Of a stretch of 9,214 nucleotides of DNA, positions 1 through 7,268 are shown in pieces. Source of the DNA: Rhodocyclaceae bacterium (GTDB lineage: Bacteria; Pseudomonadota; Gammaproteobacteria; Burkholderiales; Rhodocyclaceae). Within the stretch, counting starts at the first letter, position 1. Each line of letters starts with the position of its first letter. Made by a program: the position numbers and the translations under genes. The stretch is taken from NCBI GenBank assembly GCA_025361105.1, contig JANYAW010000052.1, forward strand, positions 1 to 9,214, given 5' to 3'. The notes below the pieces were generated by a model, which had not been told where the DNA came from, searched no databases, and saw nothing but the letters and a program-made list of their open reading frames with translations.

Positions 1-142
1 TGATGACACGCCGCTGAATCTGTCTCTCTCGCTTCGGCTCTCCGCTCCATTAGGCATTCACAATTTCCATCAAGAAATTTTCCGCCTCATTCGGTGATCA
101 TGCACACAACTCTAATTACCATTTCCGGCCAAAACACCACAA

Positions 143-160
143 TTCGTCGTTTTTCGTCGT
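143..160. repeat. Tandem direct repeat TTCGTCGT x2, 10-bp period
   Basis: TTCGTCGT occurs at 143-150 and again at 153-160, separated by two T bases, so the period is 10 bp, close to one helical turn. It lies about 95 bp upstream of the acyltransferase start codon. Such spacing would put both half-sites on one face of the DNA, as for a regulator binding direct repeats. Simple chance duplication is also possible. Confidence 0.35.
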
Positions 161-187
161 CACAATCAAACATCGCGTGCTTTTGGC

Positions 188-202
188 TGTCGCCATGCGA
201 CA
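188..202. promoter_or_regulatory. Palindrome TGTCGC-CAT-GCGACA, possible operator
   Basis: Two perfect 6-bp arms (188-193 and 197-202) flank a 3-bp centre. The right arm ends 51 bp before the ATG at 254. The position suits an operator or a short leader hairpin controlling the acyltransferase/phosphoglycerol transferase pair. No known regulator motif is recognised, so the role is inferred from symmetry and position only. Confidence 0.35.
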
Positions 203-242
203 ATTCAACCTAACACTTGGCGCGTATTTCTGAATTCCTTGC

Positions 243-246
243 GGAG
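243..246 (+). promoter_or_regulatory. Ribosome binding site GGAG that fixes the acyltransferase start
   Basis: GGAG sits 7 nt before the ATG at 254. An in-frame TTG at 239 would lie upstream of this site and has nothing comparable in front of it, so 254 is the better start and the protein begins MDHLSGMDAAF, the usual N-terminus of the family. Confidence 0.75.
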
Positions 247-253
247 AAAAAAT

Positions 254-1786
254 ATGGATCATTTAAGCGGAATGGACGCAGCGTTTTTGCATTTGGAATC
301 GCCGGAGACACCGATGCATGTGGGTGGCTTGAGCATTTATGAATTGCCGCCGGAATATAAGGGCGACTTTTTCACTGACGTTTGCACGCACATCAAAAAC
401 CGCATGCACCTCGCGCCGATTTTTCAGCGCAAGCTGGTCAAGATGCCGTTTGATATTGCCAATCCGGTGTGGGTGATGGACGAGCATTTGGATATCGAAC
501 ATCACATTCGACATGTCATCGTGCCGCCGCCAGCATCGCGCGCCCAGGTTGATCGGTTGGTTTCGCGCTTGCATTCCAGCCTGCTTGATCGCTCCCGTCC
601 GCTGTGGGAAATGTATGTGCTTGACGGGCTGCCAACGCCGGCCGATGCGCCCAAAGGCACTCGCTATGTGGGGCTGTATAGCAAGTTTCATCATTCGGGT
701 TTGGATGGCATGGGCGGGCAAGTTTTGATGCGGGCGATTATGGACACCAGCCCCGAGCCGCGTGTGGTGCGCCCACCGCGCGAGCGTGTCTCGCAACCCG
801 GCGGCAATTTCGGCATGGCCGAGCTGGCCGGTTCGAGCCTCAAACACAATGTGGTGCAAACGCTGAAATTGGCCAAGTCGTTGCCGACGCTGGTGAAGAC
901 AGCTCGGCAAGCATTGAAACCGGCTAAAGGTACTGCACTAACCGGCGAAAAAATGAAGTGGCTTGCACCACGCACACCACTGAATGTTGCGATTACCAAT
1001 CAACGCAGCTTCGCGCGTTTCTCGATTCCGATTGCCGAGGTGAAAGAAATTACTTCGCTCACCAAAGTCAGCTTGAACGATGTGGTGATGGCGATCTCAT
1101 CCGACGGCATGATGCGCTATTTGGCCGACATGAATTGCCGCCCGAAGACCACATTGATTGCCGCCGTGCCCGTGAGTTTGCGCGCCGAAGGCAACACGGA
1201 TATGAACAATCAAGTCTCGATGGCGAGGATGAGTTTGGCTAGCAATATCAAAGACCCGATTGAGCGCTTATTGGCAATACGCAAATCAAGTGAAGGCGTG
1301 AAGGCAGTGATGAGCGAAATGAAATCCATCATGCCGACTGATTTCCCATCGATTGGAGCGCCCTGGTTGATTACCGGCCTGACCGCGATCGCCGTGCGAT
1401 CCGGCATCGTCAATGCGATTCCACCCATATTCAACGTCGCAATCTCGAATGTGCCGGGGCCGAATATGACCTTGTATTTTGCCGGCGCAAAACAAATCAG
1501 CACCTACCCGGTGTCGATTGTGTATCACAGCATGGCGCTGAATATCACGCTGCAAAGCTACAACGGCTGGCTGGATTTCGGCGTGATCGGCTGCCGTCGT
1601 GCATTGCCGGATATCGCGAATCTGGCGAAATATATGCAAGCGGCGCATGTGGAATTGCTGCGGCGTTGTCGGGAGCTGGCGGCTAGCCATGTGGCGGTTG
1701 CGCCGGTTGTCGCTAAAGCTGCTGCAACACCAAAAGCCCCGCCAGCAAAAATGGCACCGAAGAAAAAACCTGCGGCGAAGAAGTGA
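254..1786 (+). CDS. Wax ester synthase / diacylglycerol O-acyltransferase (WS/DGAT family)
   Basis: The 510-residue protein would transfer an acyl group from acyl-CoA to diacylglycerol or a long-chain alcohol, making triacylglycerol or wax ester at the inner face of the membrane. Seen in the sequence: the N-terminal LSGMDAAFLHLE block, PLW at residues 116-118, the catalytic motif HHSGLDG at 146-152 (family HHxxxDG, the second His being the general base), NDVVMA from 275, and NVPGP near 399. The length is slightly above the usual 450-480 because of a C-terminal tail rich in Lys, Ala and Pro: residues 488-510 carry eight lysines and no acidic residue. The LtaS-like gene follows after 16 bp on the same strand, so the two are probably one operon. 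Family assignment is strong. Preference for diacylglycerol or fatty alcohol cannot be read from the sequence. Confidence 0.93.
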   Translation: MDHLSGMDAAFLHLESPETPMHVGGLSIYELPPEYKGDFFTDVCTHIKNRMHLAPIFQRKLVKMPFDIANPVWVMDEHLDIEHHIRHVIVPPPASRAQVDRLVSRLHSSLLDRSRPLWEMYVLDGLPTPADAPKGTRYVGLYSKFHHSGLDGMGGQVLMRAIMDTSPEPRVVRPPRERVSQPGGNFGMAELAGSSLKHNVVQTLKLAKSLPTLVKTARQALKPAKGTALTGEKMKWLAPRTPLNVAITNQRSFARFSIPIAEVKEITSLTKVSLNDVVMAISSDGMMRYLADMNCRPKTTLIAAVPVSLRAEGNTDMNNQVSMARMSLASNIKDPIERLLAIRKSSEGVKAVMSEMKSIMPTDFPSIGAPWLITGLTAIAVRSGIVNAIPPIFNVAISNVPGPNMTLYFAGAKQISTYPVSIVYHSMALNITLQSYNGWLDFGVIGCRRALPDIANLAKYMQAAHVELLRRCRELAASHVAVAPVVAKAAATPKAPPAKMAPKKKPAAKK

Positions 1787-1802
1787 CCCGTAGAAAAGCC
1801 GA

Positions 1803-3728
1803 ATGTTCACCACCCTGATCACTTCACGCCACTTCCGCATCCCGTTCCGCGTGTTGCTTAGCTACCTCGCGCTCAACGCGTTGGTGCGTTTTGGTTTACT
1901 CATCTTCAACGGCGATTTCGGTTTGCTGATGCCGCTGCGCGTGATTCCGATCTTTGCCATCGGTGCGGTGTTCGATTTCGCGGCGGGTGTATGGTGGCTG
2001 CCGCTTATCGCGCTGTTCACGACATTGTGGCCTGCCACTTGGACTCGTTCGTTCCGTATCGCAACGGGCATCTTGATGTTGATGATTTGTGCGACTCTGG
2101 CGTTTGTTTCCGTGTCTGAATTTTTCTTCTGGAACGAGTTCGCGTCGCGCTTCAATTTCATCGCTGTCGACTATCTAATCTATACCCGCGAAGTCATCGG
2201 CAACATCCGTGAATCCTACGATTTACGCCCCGCATTTATCGGCATAGGCGCGATGACGGTCGGGCTTTTCTACACGCAATGGCGCGGCATCAAAGCTGCA
2301 TCAATCGCGCCGGTATTGCCGTGGCGCAAGCGCTTCATCGGTCTTGCCGCCATCTTCATGCTGCCGATGCTGTCGTTCCTTTTGATCGAGCCGCGCTACA
2401 AAGAATTCACCGACGACACGCAAGCTGTACAACTCGCGGGCAATGGTCACTATGAATTTTTCAGTGCGTTTCGCAATAACGAAATCGACTACGCACAGTT
2501 CTATCGCTCCGATACGGTGGCGAAGGTTTACAAAGTTTTGCGCGCTCAATTTGAAGTCTTGGGTGCGGCGAATTTTCAGCCGAATTCACCCATGCCTATC
2601 GAGCGCGAAATCGTCGGGCGTGGTCCGCAGAAAAACTTGAACGTGGTGCTGATTTCGGTCGAGAGTTTGTCAGCCGATTTCATGGCGGCGTTTGGTAACA
2701 AAGAAAATCTCACACCCAATCTCGACAAGCTGGCGGGCGAGAGTTTGTTCTTTACCAAGTTCTACGCCACCGGTCTGCGCACCGTGCGCGGACTGGAAGC
2801 CATCACCCTTTCTATCCCGCCCACGCCGGGCAACTCCATCGTCAAGCGGCCTAATAACGCCAATTTGTTTACGCTCGGCGAAGTGTTCAAACAGCATGGC
2901 TACGAGCCGCTGTATATCTACGGTGGCTACGGCTATTTTGACAATATGAATGCGTTCTTTGGCGGCAATGGCTACACCGTGATAGACCGCACCTCGATCA
3001 AAAAAGAAGCCATTCACGGCGAAAATATTTGGGGTGTCGCCGACGAAGATTTATTCACCATGGCACTAGAACAACTAGACCAGCGTCACGCCGACAAGAA
3101 ACCGTTTTACGCCCACATCATGACGACGACCAACCATCGTCCCTTCACCTATCCCAACGGACATATCGACATTCCATCCGGCACCAGCCGCAACGGCGCG
3201 GTGAAATACACCGATTGGGCGATTGGTGATTTTTTGCAGCGCGCCAAAACTCATCCATGGTTTGCCAACACCGTGTTCGTCATCCTCGCCGACCACACCG
3301 CGGCTGGCCGTGGCAAGACCGATTTACCGATAGAGAACTTTCACATTCCCCTGCTGATTTGGTCGCCAGGCAATATCGAACCCACGACAGTAAAAACTTT
3401 GTCGTCACAAATTGATGTCGGCCCGACCTTGTTGGCTTTGTTGAATTTCAGTTACCGCTCAAAATTTTTCGGCCACGACATCTTGCACGATGGCCCCAGC
3501 AATCAACGCGCCTTCATGGCCAACTATCAGTCAGTCGGCTACCTTGAACACGGCACCTTGATAGAGCTGCGCCCACAACGTCGCTGGCGCGCGCTCGATG
3601 CCGACAGTGGCAAAGAAGTCCCAGCCAACGAAGCCGCATTGAAATCGCTCGATCAGGCAGTGAGCTATTACCAATCGGCTTCGGAAGCGTACCGAAACGG
3701 AAGCTTGTCGGAACCTGAAAAGAAGTAG
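1803..3728 (+). CDS. LtaS/OpgB-like membrane phosphoglycerol transferase (sulfatase / alkaline phosphatase fold)
   Basis: The 641-residue inner-membrane protein has about five hydrophobic segments in residues 15-195, followed by a periplasmic catalytic domain of the sulfatase superfamily. Active-site residues can be matched to S. aureus LtaS (E255, T300, D475, H476, H416): E287 in ISVESLS, the probable nucleophile T327 in LRTVRGLEA, D497-H498 in LADHTA, and H445 in TTNHRPF. The family moves glycerol-phosphate from phosphatidylglycerol to a polymer or glycan acceptor and releases diacylglycerol. In Gram-negatives the acceptor may be an osmoregulated periplasmic glucan or another envelope glycan, and cannot be told here. 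Phosphoethanolamine transfer is a less likely alternative. The start is the first ATG after the upstream stop. The ribosome binding site there is weak, which would fit translational coupling to the acyltransferase. The 3' end faces the S9 peptidase gene. Confidence 0.85.
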   Translation: MFTTLITSRHFRIPFRVLLSYLALNALVRFGLLIFNGDFGLLMPLRVIPIFAIGAVFDFAAGVWWLPLIALFTTLWPATWTRSFRIATGILMLMICATLAFVSVSEFFFWNEFASRFNFIAVDYLIYTREVIGNIRESYDLRPAFIGIGAMTVGLFYTQWRGIKAASIAPVLPWRKRFIGLAAIFMLPMLSFLLIEPRYKEFTDDTQAVQLAGNGHYEFFSAFRNNEIDYAQFYRSDTVAKVYKVLRAQFEVLGAANFQPNSPMPIEREIVGRGPQKNLNVVLISVESLSADFMAAFGNKENLTPNLDKLAGESLFFTKFYATGLRTVRGLEAITLSIPPTPGNSIVKRPNNANLFTLGEVFKQHGYEPLYIYGGYGYFDNMNAFFGGNGYTVIDRTSIKKEAIHGENIWGVADEDLFTMALEQLDQRHADKKPFYAHIMTTTNHRPFTYPNGHIDIPSGTSRNGAVKYTDWAIGDFLQRAKTHPWFANTVFVILADHTAAGRGKTDLPIENFHIPLLIWSPGNIEPTTVKTLSSQIDVGPTLLALLNFSYRSKFFGHDILHDGPSNQRAFMANYQSVGYLEHGTLIELRPQRRWRALDADSGKEVPANEAALKSLDQAVSYYQSASEAYRNGSLSEPEKK

Positions 3729-3735
3729 CGGCATC

Positions 3736-3762
3736 GCCAGTTGGTGCTGGACACACGCTGTC
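3736..3762 (+). repeat. Intergenic repeat, copy 1 (core GCCAGTTGGTGCTG plus small inverted repeat)
   Basis: The core lies at 3736-3749, in the 41-bp gap between the convergent LtaS-like and S9 peptidase genes and 8 nt after the LtaS-like stop. It is followed by GACA-N5-TGTC at 3750-3762. Beyond the core it still resembles copy 2 (both read ACACAC then a GTC and an A-rich end). No T-run follows, so it is not a normal intrinsic terminator. The 14-base core recurs exactly at 5883 and 8843. Confidence 0.7.
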
Positions 3763-3769
3763 GAACGCC

Positions 3770-5803
3770 CTACTTCAACAAATACTGCTTCATAAAATTG
3801 ATTTGCGAATAGAACAAATAGTCTGAATTCCCCTTTTTCGCAAAACCATGCCCTTCGTCGTTGGCGAGCATGTACCAAACCGGCGTGTCACGTTTTTTCA
3901 GCGAGGCGACAATTTGTTCCGCCTCCGTAAACGGCACACGCGGATCATTTTTTCCCTGTATGACAAACAAGGGTTTTGTAATCCGATCGGCACGATTCAG
4001 CGGCGAAATGGTTTCCAAAAATTTACGCATTTCCGGGTCACGCTCGTCGCCATATTCCACGCGACGTAAATCACGGCGATAGCTTTCGGTACGCTCTAAA
4101 AAGGTCACGAAATTCGATATACCGACGGTATCAATCGTGCCTGCAATGTACTCGGGATACAGCGTCGATACGGCCAGTACCATATAGCCGCCGTAACTGC
4201 CACCGGCAACCATCACGCGCGATGCGTCCATGTCCGGTTGGGTCGCAATCCAGTCAAACAGTGCCTTGATGTCCTTGACCGAGTTCTCTCTGAGCACGCC
4301 GTTATCAAGCTTCAAAAACGATTTGCCAAAACCGCGCGAGCCTCGCACATTGGGATGAATTACCGCGATACCCAATTCATTCACATAGAAATTGTTGCGC
4401 CCGGCAAAGCTGCTGGTGTACTGCGATTCCGGACCGCCGTGGATGTTGACCAGCACCGGTCGCTTGCCAGGGAAACGCTTGGCATCGGGACGATAGGCAA
4501 AGCCGGAAATGACCAAACCGTCAAAACTTTTCCAGCGCACTAAATCCGGCTCCACAAAATTCGCTGGGTCCGCACCAACGGCTTCGTGCTGCGTCCAGCG
4601 CGTCAGCTTTTGCGTCTTGACCGAGTAAGAAAAAACATCTGATGGCGACTTGGCGGCGCTGACAGAAATCGCCAAGCTGTCGTTGTCGTTGTGCCAACTG
4701 ATACCTCCCAGACTGGCCAGCGGCAGCTTGGGTGTAGGCAAGGCTTTTCTGTCAGCGGCGCGCATCAAATGCAACACATCCGTGCCGTCTTCATTACTCA
4801 CAAACGCAATCAGTTTGCCGTCTTTCGACACGCGATAACTTTCAACATCCCAATTGATTCCCGCCGTCAGCACCGTGTGTTGATGCGTTTTCAAATCAAT
4901 ATAGACAAGGCGTTTGAATTCAGAATCACGATCACTCAGCACATAAAAACCCTTGCCATCTTTACTGAAATGTATCGAGCTATAGGATACTGGCACATCG
5001 CTGCCAGTGGCCTTCTCAGTGAAGCGCACACGCTCACCAGTCGCCACATTCATCAGCCAAATCTGGCTCTCGTTAATCGAAATATATTCAAGCAGCGCGA
5101 TGGTTTTATCGTCTGGCGACCACGTCTCGCCTGACCAACCGCCACCGGGTAAAGACGCGACCAGCTTGGCACTTTGTGGATCGCTCGCCATCAATTTTGG
5201 ATCGCCGATGTACAACTCGGAAACGATACTGTCGGCACTACCGCTGCGATTCACCGGTACCGTGATGTAAGCCAAACGATCACCTTTCTTGGACCACGCC
5301 AAGCCCTGCACTCGCCTGTCCGCTGGTGTTATCGGTACCGCCTTGGCAAACGCCGCTGCGGCATCAGACTCAGCACGATAAATCCGAAACACTTCATTGC
5401 CGCCAGTATCTTTGGTGAATAAAACCGACTCGCCACCGGTCGTTTTGTTCGATGGCTGACGACTCGCCCCGCGCACCGGCTCGGCATAATCAGTACGCAG
5501 TTCCATCGCCGCACCCGGCGCCGAAATCGCAAAAAGTTGCGGCGTATTTTGATGTCGGCGCACCACCAACATTTCCATTTTCTTGGGATGCCAGCTGGCA
5601 AATCCGGTCGGCTTGTATTCCGTGTAACGCGCCACCTCAGCAGCCAGCGACGCAGGTACAGGCGGCACCGCATCAAGCACCAGTGCGGCAGGCGGCGCAA
5701 GTAGCGCGACCGCAGGCTCTTGCGCCTGCGTGGCAAGCGCGAAGATTGCGCCGAGCGCAACCAGCCAATGCGTGGATGCACGGGCAATAAATTTAGATGT
5801 CAT
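3770..5803 (-). CDS. Secreted S9-family (prolyl oligopeptidase / acylaminoacyl-peptidase-like) serine peptidase
   Basis: The 677-residue protein begins with a Sec signal peptide: a basic N-terminus, a hydrophobic core at about 12-24, and probable cleavage after Ala27. It should act in the periplasm. Residues of about 60-410 form a beta-propeller of the TolB/WD40-like kind, with repeated blocks such as WSPDDKTIALLEY and VSKDGKLIAFVSNEDG. The C-terminal alpha/beta hydrolase domain has the oxyanion motif HGGPE from 455 and a complete triad: S536 in GGSYGGYM, D620 in GKNDPRVP, H652 in NDEGHGF. Family members cleave short peptides, often after Pro or from blocked N-termini; the true substrate is unknown. 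The gene stands alone between a convergent neighbour and an upstream gene on the same strand ending 119 bp away, where a candidate promoter is seen. Nothing suggests damage. Confidence 0.92.
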   Translation of the reverse strand: MTSKFIARASTHWLVALGAIFALATQAQEPAVALLAPPAALVLDAVPPVPASLAAEVARYTEYKPTGFASWHPKKMEMLVVRRHQNTPQLFAISAPGAAMELRTDYAEPVRGASRQPSNKTTGGESVLFTKDTGGNEVFRIYRAESDAAAAFAKAVPITPADRRVQGLAWSKKGDRLAYITVPVNRSGSADSIVSELYIGDPKLMASDPQSAKLVASLPGGGWSGETWSPDDKTIALLEYISINESQIWLMNVATGERVRFTEKATGSDVPVSYSSIHFSKDGKGFYVLSDRDSEFKRLVYIDLKTHQHTVLTAGINWDVESYRVSKDGKLIAFVSNEDGTDVLHLMRAADRKALPTPKLPLASLGGISWHNDNDSLAISVSAAKSPSDVFSYSVKTQKLTRWTQHEAVGADPANFVEPDLVRWKSFDGLVISGFAYRPDAKRFPGKRPVLVNIHGGPESQYTSSFAGRNNFYVNELGIAVIHPNVRGSRGFGKSFLKLDNGVLRENSVKDIKALFDWIATQPDMDASRVMVAGGSYGGYMVLAVSTLYPEYIAGTIDTVGISNFVTFLERTESYRRDLRRVEYGDERDPEMRKFLETISPLNRADRITKPLFVIQGKNDPRVPFTEAEQIVASLKKRDTPVWYMLANDEGHGFAKKGNSDYLFYSQINFMKQYLLK

Positions 5804-5807
5804 GGTG

Positions 5808-5841
5808 ATTCGCTTTCATCGCAATCAAAAGAAGGGCGAAT
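5808..5841 (-). promoter_or_regulatory. Inverted repeat in the peptidase leader, abutting the start codon
   Basis: On the minus strand ATTCGC (5841-5836) can pair with GCGAAT (5813-5808) across a 22-nt loop. The 3' arm ends 4 nt before the ATG at 5803 and covers the place where a ribosome binding site should be. Folding could limit translation, but a 6-bp stem with a long loop is weak, so this is only a possibility. Confidence 0.25.
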
Positions 5842-5842
5842 G

Positions 5843-5872
5843 ATTACACAAAATAATTTCTGCCGTGCTCAA
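5843..5872 (-). promoter_or_regulatory. Candidate sigma-70-type promoter for the S9 peptidase
   Basis: Reading the minus strand, TTGAGC (5872-5867, -35) and TGTAAT (5848-5843, -10) are 18 bp apart, matching the consensus boxes at 4 and 5 of 6 positions. The -10 mismatch is at the important second base. The predicted transcript start near 5836 would leave a leader of roughly 33 nt. Identified by eye only. Confidence 0.35.
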
Positions 5873-5882
5873 AACCGAAAAT

Positions 5883-5910
5883 GCCAGTTGGTGCTGACAA
5901 CACACCGTCA
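5883..5910 (+). repeat. Intergenic repeat, copy 2 (core GCCAGTTGGTGCTG plus small inverted repeat)
   Basis: The core is at 5883-5896, identical over 14 bases to copies 1 and 3. It lies 26 bp past the stop of the TIGR00266 gene (minus strand) and upstream of the S9 peptidase. It overlaps a TGAC-N8-GTCA inverted repeat at 5895-5910, and the sequence through about 5912 resembles copy 1. Confidence 0.7.
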
Positions 5911-5922
5911 AAAATCTCCAAT

Positions 5923-6726
5923 TCAGTCCCCACCAAACACCCCGCCTATCACACCACCGAGCACACTGCCCTCCTCGCCACCTTTGCCACCACCGCCTTT
6001 GCTCACTGGCGCTGCAGCGAAGATGCGTGAGGCCAAGCGGGCGAAGGGTAATGATTGCAACCATAGCGTTCCCGGCCCGCGCAGCACGGCGAAAAATAAT
6101 CCTTCGCCGCCAAACAGTGCGGTCTTTACACCGCCGACAAATTGAATGTCGAAATCGACGCTCGGCGTGTAGGCCACCACGCAGCCGGTATCTACGCGCA
6201 GCGTTTCGCCCGCTGCAAGTTGGCGCTCTATCACCATGCCGCCGGAATGCGCGAAGGCCATGCCGTCGCCATCGAGTTTTTGCATGATGAAACCTTCACC
6301 ACCGAAAAATCCGGTGCCGATTTTTTTCTGGAAGGCGATGCCTAGCGACACGCCTTTGGCCGCACACAGGAAGGCATCCTTTTGGCAGATCATCGTGCCG
6401 CCGTATTTGGTCAAATCGAAAGGAATAATTTTGCCGGTGTAAGGTGCGGCAAAGGCCACGCGTTTTTTGCCTTGGCCGTTGTGGGTGTAGACCGTAGTGA
6501 ACATGGATTCGCCGGTTATCAGTCGCTTGCCTGCGCCGACCAATTTGCCAAAGAAACCACCTTGATCGGCCGACGCGTCGCCGAACACCGTGGTCATTTC
6601 TATGCCTTCTTCCATGTACATCATGCTGCCCGCTTCGCCTATTGCCGCCTCGCCGGGGTCGAGTTCGATTTCGACGAACTGCATGTCATCGCCGTAGATG
6701 AAATAGTCAATAACGTCCATTGCCAT
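5923..6726 (-). CDS. TIGR00266 / AIM24-family protein
   Basis: The 267-residue protein matches the bacterial TIGR00266 family, related to the mitochondrial AIM24 protein, a repetitive beta-fold of the tryptophan-RNA-attenuation-like type with no established biochemical role in most bacteria. Recognisable blocks are VEIELDPGEAAIGEAGSMMYM near residues 18-38, FFGGEGFIMQKLDGDG near 130-145, and the run from FAHSGG through LFGGEGLFFAVLRGPG in the last third. The C-terminus is glycine-rich, ending in a hydrophobic VLGGVIGGVFGG stretch. The start at 6726 is chosen because GGAG lies 7 nt upstream. The frame stays open back to 7020, but that part runs antisense over the next gene and does not look like the family. 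The gene is divergent from the small membrane protein at 6848. Confidence 0.87.
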   Translation of the reverse strand: MAMDVIDYFIYGDDMQFVEIELDPGEAAIGEAGSMMYMEEGIEMTTVFGDASADQGGFFGKLVGAGKRLITGESMFTTVYTHNGQGKKRVAFAAPYTGKIIPFDLTKYGGTMICQKDAFLCAAKGVSLGIAFQKKIGTGFFGGEGFIMQKLDGDGMAFAHSGGMVIERQLAAGETLRVDTGCVVAYTPSVDFDIQFVGGVKTALFGGEGLFFAVLRGPGTLWLQSLPFARLASRIFAAAPVSKGGGGKGGEEGSVLGGVIGGVFGGD

Positions 6727-6733
6727 GATGTCA

Positions 6734-6737
6734 CTCC
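6734..6737 (-). promoter_or_regulatory. Ribosome binding site GGAG that sets the TIGR00266 start
   Basis: On the minus strand GGAG lies 7 nt before the ATG at 6726. A second in-frame ATG at 6720 (giving MDVIDYF) is also possible but is less well spaced. Either choice excludes the longer open frame reaching to 7020. Confidence 0.7.
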
Positions 6738-6750
6738 GGATTCGGTTGGA

Positions 6751-6776
6751 AAGGCTGCAAAGCATACCGCAGCCTT
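6751..6776. promoter_or_regulatory. Inverted repeat AAGGCTGC-N10-GCAGCCTT between divergent genes
   Basis: The perfect 8-bp arms lie at 6751-6758 and 6769-6776 with a 10-bp spacer. The element sits in the 121-bp region between the TIGR00266 gene (start 6726, minus) and the small membrane protein (start 6848, plus). It could be an operator serving one or both promoters, or a hairpin in the TIGR00266 leader, ending 24 nt before that start codon. No T-run follows it in either direction. Confidence 0.5.
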
Positions 6777-6833
6777 GATGCGTGTAGTCTGTCGATGTGT
6801 GCTGACTGCCGCAAACAATCAAGGTAAATCGAA

Positions 6834-6838
6834 AAGGA
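6834..6838 (+). promoter_or_regulatory. Ribosome binding site AAGGA of the small membrane protein
   Basis: AAGGA sits 9 nt before the ATG at 6848 and supports that start over internal alternatives. Confidence 0.55.
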
Positions 6839-6847
6839 AAACTCGCT

Positions 6848-7258
6848 ATGCAAAACGCCACGTGGTACTCCAATTTCGCCAAATCCACGGCGCATTTTTG
6901 TGGTCGCCCACGGGTCTTCGCGATTGCCGTCGGAGTGATATTGATTTGGATATTGACCGGTCCGCTTTTCAGCTTCAGTGACACCTGGCAACTGGTGATT
7001 AACACCGGTACCACCATCATTACTTTTTTGATGGTATTCCTGATTCAGAACACACAAAACCGCGACACCGAGGCGATACAGGTGAAGCTCGATGAACTCA
7101 TCCGTGCGACCCAAGGTGCGCACAACGCGCTGCTCGATCTTGAGGAATTGGAACAAGAATCCTTGCACGAATTCAAGCTGAAATATCAAAGCTTGGCACG
7201 CGCGGCGCGGGAACAATTGTCCCGTGGTGTGGTCGACACCGACACGCCAGAAACTTGA
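6848..7258 (+). CDS. Small two-helix membrane protein, 'low affinity iron permease' family
   Basis: The 136-residue protein resembles the bacterial members of the low affinity iron permease family. It has two hydrophobic segments at about residues 23-41 and 46-66, joined by a short FSFSDTW turn. Next comes the characteristic block NTGTTIITFLMVFLIQNTQN and then a charged, probably cytoplasmic helix (RDTEAIQVKLDELIRATQGA and onward, to about residue 120) rich in Glu, Gln and Leu that may form a coiled coil. The name comes from yeast Fet4, which is about four times longer; whether this short protein carries iron is unproven, and it may instead be a subunit or oligomer. It is divergent from the TIGR00266 gene, and its stop is 10 bp from the end of the oppositely directed channel gene. 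Confidence 0.82.
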   Translation: MQNATWYSNFAKSTAHFCGRPRVFAIAVGVILIWILTGPLFSFSDTWQLVINTGTTIITFLMVFLIQNTQNRDTEAIQVKLDELIRATQGAHNALLDLEELEQESLHEFKLKYQSLARAAREQLSRGVVDTDTPET

Positions 7259-7268
7259 GTTTGCGTGC

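Larger units (their letters stand above)
1..253. other. Non-coding leader upstream of the acyltransferase gene
   Basis: I see no convincing coding sequence here and cannot tell what gene lies to the left. The stretch holds two small ordered elements, listed separately: a direct repeat around 143-160 and a palindrome at 188-202. I looked for a sigma-70 pair and found no good match to both boxes at proper spacing, so no promoter is called. The leader ends in a good ribosome binding site just before the ATG at 254. Confidence 0.6.

Noticed and set aside
239..253. Upstream TTG start for the acyltransferase
   Set aside because: The GGAG site lies downstream of the TTG and at correct distance from the ATG at 254, whose protein starts with the standard family N-terminus.
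263..910. Long minus-strand open frame opposite the acyltransferase
   Set aside because: Its residues are a mirror of the strongly coding plus strand (rich in His, Arg, Gln), with no recognisable domain and no ribosome binding site.
6382..6981. 199-codon plus-strand open frame
   Set aside because: It is antisense to the TIGR00266 gene and then overlaps the start of the small membrane protein in another frame; no family resemblance.
6727..7020. N-terminal extension of the TIGR00266 frame, which stays open back to 7020
   Set aside because: The extra 98 residues run antisense to the small membrane protein gene, do not resemble the family, and lie upstream of a good ribosome binding site and start at 6726.
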